A DNA stretch of 14,490 nt from an uncultured Oscillospiraceae bacterium (GTDB lineage Bacteria; Bacillota; Clostridia; Oscillospirales; Oscillospiraceae): positions 1 through 14,490 of the forward strand of contig CAAEKI010000228.1 of assembly GCA_900756495.1 (NCBI GenBank), given 5' to 3'. The position numbers and the translations under genes are program-made. Below the pieces are notes generated by a model. It made no database searches. It had not been told where the DNA came from and worked only from the letters and a program-made list of their open reading frames with translations. Positions 7,012-13,295 of this stretch are shown here, one piece after another (within the stretch, counting starts at the first letter, position 1; the number at the start of each line of letters is the position of its first letter).

Positions 7012-7750
7012 GGGTATCCCCCCACCATGTCAGGATAAATCCCTCCACATTGTCGCCGGATATCTGGCAGCAGCCCTCCGGCACTTCCACCTCTGTGACG
7101 GCTCCGGCGGCGGGCACATAGAACACCTGGGCCATGCGGCCGTTTTCCAGAGCGACGCTCCGGGGACCCTGCCGCAAAAAGTCCCGGTACTCCTCCAGAC
7201 ACAGCCCGTTGGTTTCCATCAGCTGGGCGTGGGGCGCCCCCACATAGCGGAAGTGCCACGGCTCAGCCGAGATCCCGGTGACTTCCTCCTTGCCCCGCTG
7301 GTAGCGTTCGATAAAGCCGTACCGGGCCGCCAGACGCCTAAATCTTCCGCAGACGCCGTCATAGGGAAAGGAAGGCCGGATGAAGTCGATGTATCCGGCA
7401 GCCTTTCCCAGGTCGATGGCGAGGCCGGTCTGATGCTCACTGCATCCTGGAAGGGCCACATACTGGCGGGTAAATGTCTTCCCATGCTCCGCCATGGAGT
7501 CGTCCCAGATCCGCTGCTGTTCCTGCTGGCTCCGCCAGCCGGACACCGGCACGATCTCCCGCTGTCCCCCCGCCTTTTGGATACAGGCAGACAGTAGCTG
7601 CCGTGCCCGGCTTTCAAGAAGAATGTCGGGGTGGTGCGGGTCCACCGAGGTCAGCGCAGATCGCTCTTTTTCATGCAGGGGATGCGCCCGGTTGACCAGG
7701 ACCAGCGGCCCCTGAAAAATCTGCTCCCGGGGAATCGACACGGTTCTCAT
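6998..7750 (-). CDS. vanXY: VanXY: bifunctional D,D-dipeptidase/D,D-carboxypeptidase
   Basis: The 250-residue zinc peptidase belongs to the VanY/VanX (M15) family. Zinc ligands are His106 and Asp113 in SEHQTGLAID and His166 in AEPWH, with Glu163 as the catalytic base; GWR at 71-73 holds the conserved arginine. There is no signal peptide or membrane anchor, as in cytoplasmic VanXY and unlike membrane VanY. It hydrolyses D-Ala-D-Ala and cuts terminal D-Ala from precursors, leaving the D-Ala-D-Ser made by VanG. It starts at the ATGA overlap with vanG (7750-7747) and is translationally coupled to it. The C-terminal ~70 residues (from about 180) are typical of VanXY. VanY is a possible alternative label, but size and context favour VanXY. 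Confidence 0.93.
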   Translation of the reverse strand: MRTVSIPREQIFQGPLVLVNRAHPLHEKERSALTSVDPHHPDILLESRARQLLSACIQKAGGQREIVPVSGWRSQQEQQRIWDDSMAEHGKTFTRQYVALPGCSEHQTGLAIDLGKAAGYIDFIRPSFPYDGVCGRFRRLAARYGFIERYQRGKEEVTGISAEPWHFRYVGAPHAQLMETNGLCLEEYRDFLRQGPRSVALENGRMAQVFYVPAAGAVTEVEVPEGCCQISGDNVEGFILTWWGDTHENG

Positions 7751-8787
7751 CCCGCCACCCCCAACTCGATCAGGCGGGTCACCAGCTCCCCAAAGGAAAT
7801 GCCGATGCCCTGCATCATGCTGGGGTAGCGGCTGTGGGCGGTGAAGCCGGGGATGGTGTTGACCTCATTGAAGACGATCTCCCCATCCGGGGTGAGGAAC
7901 AGATCCACCCGGGCGAATACCCGGCAGTCCAGGGCACGGTAAATGGTTTTTGCCGCTGCCTGGATCTCTGCCGCCTTCTCCGGCGGGATGCGGGCGGGAC
8001 AGTGGATGGCGGAGGTCTTTAAGGTGTACTTCTCCTCATAGTTGAAAAAGCCCTCCGACAGCGCAATCTCGTCCACCAGACCCACGGTCAGTTCCTCGTT
8101 GCCCATGACCGCGCAGCCCACCTCAAAGCCGGGGATCGTCTCCTCCAGGATCACGGCGCTGTCGTGGCGGAATGCCTCCTCCATGGCGGCGGGCAGCTCT
8201 TCCGGCCCGGAGACTTTGGTAATACCGAAGGAGGAACCGGCCCGGACCGGCTTGACAAACACCGGGTATCCCAGTTCCTCCGCTGCCTGGGCGATCCGGC
8301 TGAAATCATCGCTGGAATGAAAGACGTGGCTCCGGGGGACTCGGATGCCGGCCAGGGCCGCCAGCTGGTGGGCCCGGTCCTTGTCCATGCACAAGGCGCT
8401 GGACAATGTCCCGCAGCCGATGACCGGGACCCCGGCCAGTTCAAAGAGTCCCTGTACCGTACCGTCCTCGCCGTTCTTGCCGTGGAGGACTGGGAATACC
8501 GCGTCAAAGAGGAGACGGCGGCCGGAGCCGTCCAGCAGTAGTAAAGCGTGGGCCTCCCGTTCCACCAGCGGGGTGCAGGGGATACAGTCTGCCGCCTGCT
8601 GCCAAGTACCGTCCTCCAGCCGGGAGAGGTCGCCGGTATAGCAGAGCCACTTCCCCTCCCGTGTGATGCCCACAGCCAAAGGAGTATAGCGGGCGGGGTC
8701 CATGTGGGACAGCACCGCATAGGCGGAATGGAGAGAAACTTCGTACTCCGTGGAGCATCCGCCGAAGAGAACGAGAATGGTTTTCAT
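7747..8787 (-). CDS. vanG: VanG-type D-alanine--D-serine ligase
   Basis: The 346-residue ATP-grasp ligase opens with MKTILVLFGGCSTEYEVSLHSA, including catalytic Glu16. The ATP-grasp core contains FVKPVRAGSSFGITKV. The omega-loop segment EKYTLKTSAIHCPARI is the D-Ala:D-Ser form seen in VanC/E/G, not the D-lactate form of VanA/B. The C-terminus has the metal-binding FNEVNTIPGFTAHSRYPSMM. It uses ATP to join D-Ala to D-Ser, lowering vancomycin affinity for the precursor. The ATG at 8787 follows AGGAGG with 9 bases between; an upstream in-frame TTG at 8808 lies before that site and is rejected. The gap to vanS (131 bp) holds a strong hairpin. It is followed without a break by vanXY and vanT. Confidence 0.95.
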   Translation of the reverse strand: MKTILVLFGGCSTEYEVSLHSAYAVLSHMDPARYTPLAVGITREGKWLCYTGDLSRLEDGTWQQAADCIPCTPLVEREAHALLLLDGSGRRLLFDAVFPVLHGKNGEDGTVQGLFELAGVPVIGCGTLSSALCMDKDRAHQLAALAGIRVPRSHVFHSSDDFSRIAQAAEELGYPVFVKPVRAGSSFGITKVSGPEELPAAMEEAFRHDSAVILEETIPGFEVGCAVMGNEELTVGLVDEIALSEGFFNYEEKYTLKTSAIHCPARIPPEKAAEIQAAAKTIYRALDCRVFARVDLFLTPDGEIVFNEVNTIPGFTAHSRYPSMMQGIGISFGELVTRLIELGVAG

Positions 8788-8811
8788 GGGATAAGACCTC
8801 CTAATCAAAAT

Positions 8812-8855
8812 AAAGCGCCTGGTTCTGATACTGAAATGGTACCAGAACCAGGCGT
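8812..8855 (-). terminator. Terminator-like hairpin in the vanG leader
   Basis: CGCCTGGTTCTG (8816-8827) pairs perfectly with CAGAACCAGGCG (8843-8854). Past one mismatch, TAC/GTA adds 3 bp before a 7-base loop. On the minus strand a U-rich CTTTATTTTGATT follows, then the vanG AGGAGG. The stem ends only 28 bases before the vanG ATG, so no separate promoter fits between them. Every vanG message must pass through or be processed at this structure. Confidence 0.8.
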
Positions 8856-8918
8856 TTCATACTTGTCTATCTACCAACGGATGCCTTGCAAGTTTTCTGC
8901 GAAATTCTTGTGATTTTC

Positions 8919-10025
8919 TTACGGCGCTTCTGAATGGTCTGACGGAAGACAGATGGTGAAGGTGATCCGATCCTCGGTGCTGTCCGCCCGAATGGTCCCG
9001 CCGTGGAGCTCCACGATCTCCTTGGCGATGGCTAAGCCAAGGCCCGCACCACCTGTCCGGGTGGCGCGGGAGCTGTCCAGACGGAAGAACTGTTCAAAGA
9101 TCCGGTCCAATTTCTCCTGGGGGATGTTCTTTCCCGCATTGGAGAAGGTGAGTACGATTTTCCCGGCCTCTATCCGTCCGGCAATTTCCACCGTGCTGTC
9201 CGGCAGGCTATAATAAGACGCGTTGCGCAGGAGATTATCAAAGACCCTTGCCAGCTTATCCGGGTCACAGGAATAGTGCAGCTTGGGCGGCAGATCCAGG
9301 CTGCATGACAGCCCCGATTCTGCGAAAATGGGGCGGAATTCGCTGGCGACCTGCTCCAGCATCCGCGTCAGGTCCACGCTCTGCCGCTCCAGCTCCAGGC
9401 GAGAGAGGTTGAAGCGGGTGATGTCGAAGAACTCGTTGATGAGGTCCTCCAGCCGCTCCGCCTTCTCCAGGGCAATGCCGGTGTACCTGGCCCGGATCTC
9501 CGGGGAGATCTGAGGCTCATCCCGCAGGAGGGTCAGGTAGCCGATGACGCTGGTCAGGGGCGTTTTCAGGTCGTGGGCCAGATAGACGATTAGGTCGTTT
9601 TTCCGCTGTTCTGCCTCCCGGGCTGCCCGGGCGTCCCGGAGAGCCTGCTCCCGGGCCAGATTCAGCTGGATGGAGATGTCCTCCAGGGAATCCGGCAGCT
9701 GGATGGGCTCCTCACTGGGGCGGGATAATTGCTCTGCCGCATTGGCCACCACGTCCAGCTGCTTGATGGGCTTGGAGATAAAATAGAAGCTGATGACCAC
9801 CCAGCCCGCCAGCACTGTGACGATGCAGACCAGAACGATGTAGTCTCGAACCCAATTCAGGAAGTCGTAGAGCGGCGAGGGCTGCCAGGTGATGCTGGCG
9901 CAGATGATGAAGCCCAGGAATGCCAAGGCCATCACTGCGACCACCCAAGCCATGAGGACCAGCAGGTAGCCGCCCCAGATGCGCAAAGATCTCCGGCGGC
10001 TGCGGGTATTTCCTTTCTTACTCAA
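8919..10025 (-). CDS. vanS: VanS-type sensor histidine kinase
   Basis: The 368-residue membrane kinase has two transmembrane segments (about 16-45 and 61-84) flanking only ~15 extracytoplasmic residues. A HAMP-like linker follows, then HisKA with phospho-acceptor His151 in YLAHDLKTPLTSV. The HATPase_c domain has an N box (DNLLRNASYYS), a degenerate G1 (FSNAGKNIP), an F box (IFEQFFRLDSSRA) and G2 (TGGAGLGLAIAKEIVELHGG). This is the VanS pattern. The tiny external loop suggests sensing at or in the membrane. The best start is TTG at 10025, overlapping the vanR stop by 8 bases; the next ATG (residue 25) falls inside the first membrane segment. It phosphorylates VanR when glycopeptide is present and may dephosphorylate it otherwise. 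Confidence 0.94.
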   Translation of the reverse strand: MSKKGNTRSRRRSLRIWGGYLLVLMAWVVAVMALAFLGFIICASITWQPSPLYDFLNWVRDYIVLVCIVTVLAGWVVISFYFISKPIKQLDVVANAAEQLSRPSEEPIQLPDSLEDISIQLNLAREQALRDARAAREAEQRKNDLIVYLAHDLKTPLTSVIGYLTLLRDEPQISPEIRARYTGIALEKAERLEDLINEFFDITRFNLSRLELERQSVDLTRMLEQVASEFRPIFAESGLSCSLDLPPKLHYSCDPDKLARVFDNLLRNASYYSLPDSTVEIAGRIEAGKIVLTFSNAGKNIPQEKLDRIFEQFFRLDSSRATRTGGAGLGLAIAKEIVELHGGTIRADSTEDRITFTICLPSDHSEAP

Positions 10026-10713
10026 TGGTGTACCCCACCCCCCAAACGGTCTTGATGAATTTGGGCTTTCGGCTGGGCTCGTGCATCTTTTCCCGTAGCC
10101 GGGCGATGTGACTCATGACGGTGTTGTTGCTGTCCATAAACGCCTCGCCCCAAACATGTTCAAACAGTTCCTCGCTGGACACCACATTCCCCCGGTGCTC
10201 ACATAGATACCAGAGAATGGAGAATTCCAAGGGCGTCAGGGCCAGTTCCTCGCCGAACAGGACGCACTTGTGAGTGGCCTTGGAGATCTGAAGGCCTCGA
10301 AAGTCGTATTCGGTGACCTCCTGGACTGTCCCCTCCCTGGGGTTGTACCGGGTGTAGCGGCGCAGCTGAGTCTTGACCCGGGCCACCAGTTCCAGAGGAT
10401 TGAAGGGCTTGGTGATGTAGTCGTCCGCTCCCAAGGTCAGCCCCATGATCTTGTCCATATCCTCCACCTTTGCGGTGAGCATGATGATGGGGAACAGGTG
10501 GTCCTCCCGGATGCGCTGGCAGAGGGTAAAGCCGTCCATGTCCGGCAGCATCACATCCAGCACCGCCAGATTCAAGCGTGTCGTCCGCACACAAGCCAGG
10601 GCGTCGGAGGCATTATAGAATTTGTGGATGGTGAAGCCTTCGTTTTTCAGATAGACCTCCACCAGATCTGCGATCGCAGTCTCGTCATCGACGACTAAAA
10701 TATGTGTAGCCAT
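10018..10713 (-). CDS. vanR: VanR-type response regulator (OmpR/PhoB family)
   Basis: The 231-residue protein has a receiver domain with acidic pocket D9-D10, phospho-acceptor Asp53 (VLDVMLPDMDGF), Thr80 and Lys102 (ITKPF). A C-terminal winged helix from about 130 ends in HIARLREKMHEPSRKPKFIKTVWGVGYTIE. Phosphorylated by VanS, it should activate van transcription. It starts at the ATG at 10713 with AAAGG about 9 bases upstream. It is the first gene of the cluster and overlaps vanS. An extended -10 promoter and a phased direct repeat lie directly upstream, a likely autoregulated start of the operon. Confidence 0.95.
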   Translation of the reverse strand: MATHILVVDDETAIADLVEVYLKNEGFTIHKFYNASDALACVRTTRLNLAVLDVMLPDMDGFTLCQRIREDHLFPIIMLTAKVEDMDKIMGLTLGADDYITKPFNPLELVARVKTQLRRYTRYNPREGTVQEVTEYDFRGLQISKATHKCVLFGEELALTPLEFSILWYLCEHRGNVVSSEELFEHVWGEAFMDSNNTVMSHIARLREKMHEPSRKPKFIKTVWGVGYTIE

Positions 10714-10740
10714 AGTTGCCGGCCTTTCGTGTTTTTCTGC

Positions 10741-10749
10741 ATTATAGCA
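10741..10749 (-). promoter_or_regulatory. Extended -10 promoter of vanR
   Basis: On the minus strand TGC (10749-10747) precedes a perfect TATAAT (10746-10741). The hexamer 17 bases upstream (TCGCTT) is a poor -35, which fits an activator-dependent promoter. Initiation falls near 10734, about 20 bases before the vanR ATG. Confidence 0.7.
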
Positions 10750-10786
10750 CGGAACGTATAAAAAAGCGAGTATGACTCTTGATTTT

Positions 10787-10804
10787 TCCTAAACATGTCC
10801 TAAA
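10787..10804 (-). promoter_or_regulatory. Candidate VanR operator: 11-bp-phased direct repeat
   Basis: On the minus strand TTTAGGA occurs twice (10804-10798 and 10793-10787), with starts 11 bp apart, one helical turn. The pair lies about -53 to -70 from the predicted vanR transcription start, upstream of a promoter with no good -35. Tandem half-sites of this spacing are how OmpR/PhoB-type regulators usually bind. Identity as the VanR site is inferred, not shown. Confidence 0.5.
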
Positions 10805-10858
10805 GGGGACTGTTGCGGTCTCCTGTCTGCGCAAAATTCTCACCAGACTGTATCGAAA

Positions 10859-11770
10859 CTACGATCTTCCAGACTCCTGATTTCGTAGGGTCGAAGTCGT
10901 GAAGCTGCGCCGCAGTGCTCTGTCATCCTTCGCTGGCAGGATCGGTCTGCGTATCATACGATGAACATTCCTCCAGATCTGCAGCCTGCTACCCGGATAG
11001 GCTTTTTTCAGCTTTGTGACAGCACGCTCCTTTGCCTTTTCCACGGCGGACTCCTTCATCATGTGGTACATGCCGATTTCCTTCAGCGAAGTTTTTTCAA
11101 ATCCGAATACGCCGTAGAATTTTCCGAGGATGTCCCTGTCCTTCTTCGGGAGAGCATCAAATAGTTCCTGCAGCAGCTCAATGCAGACTTTTCGATACAC
11201 GACCTGCTCCGCAGAAACAGAGAGATTCCCAGGCATCAGCCGCTCAAAGGGATCACCGTTATAGCTCCCAGGGATAAGATCATTGACACCAACAAAATGG
11301 GTGTTGTAACGGATGTGCTTGACAGCCTGTTCCAGAAGGACATCCATTTTCTCCGCGATCTCTTCGATGCTGAACTGACCTGAATGATATAGCCTTTGTG
11401 CCTGCCGGACAGCATCCATCTCGTGCTTGCTCAGAGAAAGATTTCCGATATGTTGCTCCAGCCAACGGGTCATCCGGCCTTTCAGATGTGGGTACAGGTA
11501 GGTGGCAAACACAGCACGGCTCTCATCGTATTCTCTGCTCTGGACCCGTGTCAGAAATTCCAACGCACCCTCGCCGCAAAGATTCTCCAGAATCGTTTTC
11601 GTATAGCCGGACAACTCTCCCGGTCTTTCCCTGTCCATATGCAGACAGTTGAACTCTCTGGCAGTCTCCCGGGCGATGCGCCGGATCAGCCCGAGATTCC
11701 TGCGGTACAACTCCTCCAGCGCGCGCTCATCACCGCCGTAATATCGGCGGACCAATTCCTCATAGGTCAT
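10859..11770 (-). CDS. Divergent sigma-70-like RNA polymerase sigma factor
   Basis: The 303-residue protein has a sigma region 2-like N-terminus (ALEELYRRNLGLIRRIARETAREF from residue 17, then SRAVFATYLYPHLKGRMTRWLEQHIG). A helical middle region follows (SIEEIAEKMDVLLEQAVKHI, about 134-153). The C-terminal region 4 has LFDALPKKDRDILGKFYGV and SLKEIGMYHMMKESAVEKAKERAVTKLKK (203-256). It is close to the alternative sigma factors found on clostridial mobile elements and should direct RNA polymerase to special promoters; targets are unknown. A basic tail (RMIRRPI...RALRRSF) is unusual. The ATG at 11770 overlaps the preceding gene by 11 bases, so the two are coupled. The gap to vanR (145 bp) has no strong terminator. 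Confidence 0.82.
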   Translation of the reverse strand: MTYEELVRRYYGGDERALEELYRRNLGLIRRIARETAREFNCLHMDRERPGELSGYTKTILENLCGEGALEFLTRVQSREYDESRAVFATYLYPHLKGRMTRWLEQHIGNLSLSKHEMDAVRQAQRLYHSGQFSIEEIAEKMDVLLEQAVKHIRYNTHFVGVNDLIPGSYNGDPFERLMPGNLSVSAEQVVYRKVCIELLQELFDALPKKDRDILGKFYGVFGFEKTSLKEIGMYHMMKESAVEKAKERAVTKLKKAYPGSRLQIWRNVHRMIRRPILPAKDDRALRRSFTTSTLRNQESGRS

Positions 11771-13076
11771 GGGTCCCACCCGCCTTTGCTTTCGGTGGAC
11801 GCCCTCGGGGCTTGCTCACTCTGGTGATGCGGCAATATTCATACACTTGCGCAGTAGATATTTGTTCAGAAAACTCCTCAACAGAGATATCCGGGCTGCG
11901 CAGCGCATCGTAGAGCCGGTCTCGCACATGATCCTTGGCTCTTCTGGCATCCTCCTGAGAGATAGCTCCCCGCTGCATATCCTTCGTGATCCTGGAAAAG
12001 GCAGTCAGCTTGGCCTTCACCTTGGGGTTGTTCTTTGCCAGTTCCTTTTGAACTTCCACCGTGCCAAATTGCCGACAGGTGTAGCCAGGAGCGTGGGGAC
12101 AGGCCCCTTCGCAGTACAAAGCGTGGACGCCGCTCTTCAGCATGAAGTATTTCCCGCAGATGATGCAGCGGCGGATGTTGTGTCCGCTATTCAGGGCCAG
12201 CATATAGTCTGCCTTCATCAGCGCCTGTAAGCTGTCCGTCACATGCTCCTGACAGATGGCCATGGAGCCGTCCGGCAGCTCCCGCGGGACATAGGAGAGC
12301 ATATATTCATCGTGTCTCCTGTAGCAGTCCCCGTGGTAAGTGATGGGGTTGACGATCAGCTTCTCTGCGGTGCGATCATCGTTATAGAAACCATAGAGCG
12401 CTGCCGCATAACTTTCCGGCCCATTGGTCGTGAGTGTGGAGAGGATAAACTTGATGAAATTCCGGATGGTAGGAACAAAGGCACGGATGTCGTGAAGATA
12501 CATCATGTAGCGGTCGATGTATTTCTTGTAGGCACTCCAGGTATCTTCGCACGCTCCCAGGAGGCGAAACATCTCGTAATAAAACAACTCGCCCTTTTCC
12601 TCGCTGCCCTCTCTGCGACGAAACAGATCCAGCAGTCCCAAGGAGATTTCAGGATCGCTGTCCCCATCATCGCTCTGGAAGAATTCTTCCGCTGAGGCGC
12701 TGAGAAGTTTTGTCTGATCATCCTCTGAAAGGCTGTGCTCCTCGGGAGGAAACAAGCTGAACTGTCCTGTGATCTCCCGTATCACCGAAAAGAAAGCGTC
12801 ATAGCAATCGTCCGGTAGCAAGCGGAACACAGTATATCGGCGAAGTTCCTGACAGAGCTGCTCCATCTCATCATTCAGTTTCCACCAAAGTTCACTCTTG
12901 CGGACATACTCGTAGATGTCCATAAGGGTACGGATGCGCACCATCCGTTCGTGCAGAGGGTGGTAGTCATCCGGTGATAGATTCAGCAGATCTTCGGCCA
13001 GCCTGCCTGCCTCAAACTGCTGCCCGTTCAGCTCCAAGGTGCTGCCGTAGGTATAGAATATGATGCTCCCCTCCAT
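11760..13076 (-). CDS. Zinc-finger protein with C-terminal AT-hook (DUF6076-like)
   Basis: The 438-residue protein has no known function. Its first ~290 residues are helical and acidic. A cysteine cluster follows at 304, 307, 322, 326 and 334 (RCIICGKYF, then YCEGACP and YTCRQFG), resembling the zinc-binding treble-clef-type C-x2-C...C-x3-C of DUF6076-like proteins common on clostridial elements. The C-terminus carries KPRGRPPK (422-429), a textbook AT-hook minor-groove-binding motif. Together these suggest a DNA-binding regulator. I chose the ATG at 13076, about 10 bases after AGGAGGGG; a TTG at 13100 precedes that site. It is translationally coupled to the sigma factor downstream, so the pair may act together. 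Confidence 0.75.
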   Translation of the reverse strand: MEGSIIFYTYGSTLELNGQQFEAGRLAEDLLNLSPDDYHPLHERMVRIRTLMDIYEYVRKSELWWKLNDEMEQLCQELRRYTVFRLLPDDCYDAFFSVIREITGQFSLFPPEEHSLSEDDQTKLLSASAEEFFQSDDGDSDPEISLGLLDLFRRREGSEEKGELFYYEMFRLLGACEDTWSAYKKYIDRYMMYLHDIRAFVPTIRNFIKFILSTLTTNGPESYAAALYGFYNDDRTAEKLIVNPITYHGDCYRRHDEYMLSYVPRELPDGSMAICQEHVTDSLQALMKADYMLALNSGHNIRRCIICGKYFMLKSGVHALYCEGACPHAPGYTCRQFGTVEVQKELAKNNPKVKAKLTAFSRITKDMQRGAISQEDARRAKDHVRDRLYDALRSPDISVEEFSEQISTAQVYEYCRITRVSKPRGRPPKAKAGGTHDL

Positions 13077-13143
13077 TTCCGCTGGCCCCCTCCTCTGCAA
13101 TAATTTGTCCTACTTGATTTTTAATCTGTCCATGCTTTTTATC

Positions 13144-13172
13144 AGGATACCATCTTTTCCACCACAATACAA
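13144..13172 (-). promoter_or_regulatory. Possible promoter of the zinc-finger/sigma operon
   Basis: On the minus strand TTGTAT (13172-13167), 17 bases, and TATCCT (13149-13144) preceded by TGG. It is a moderate match with an extended -10, about 60 bases upstream of the zinc-finger gene's ATG. Confidence 0.45.
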
Positions 13173-13224
13173 GCAGAGGGGCAAGGGGATGCTCAAAAGT
13201 CCTGTGGGCACTGCTCCTCTAAAA

Positions 13225-13268
13225 GAATACTACTCCCACTTCTTTCGAGGTGGGAGATTTTTGTATTC
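13225..13268 (+). terminator. Nested hairpin with T-tract in the ATPase leader
   Basis: CTCCCACTTC (13233-13242) pairs with GAGGTGGGAG (13247-13256) with one G-T wobble around TTTC, and TTTTT follows (13258-13262). Outside it GAATAC (13225-13230) and GTATTC (13263-13268) form a second perfect arm that encloses the T-tract. No plus-strand gene lies upstream within 13077-13232, so this sits in the leader of the ATPase gene. It could be an attenuator or the relic end of a lost element. Confidence 0.6.
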
Positions 13269-13295
13269 AGATATTTTGAATTGGAGGTACTGACT

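Noticed and set aside
6998..7750. Separate vanX and vanY genes
   Set aside because: A single cytoplasmic M15 peptidase of VanXY size is present. It has no signal peptide and no partner gene, and VanW and VanU are also absent.
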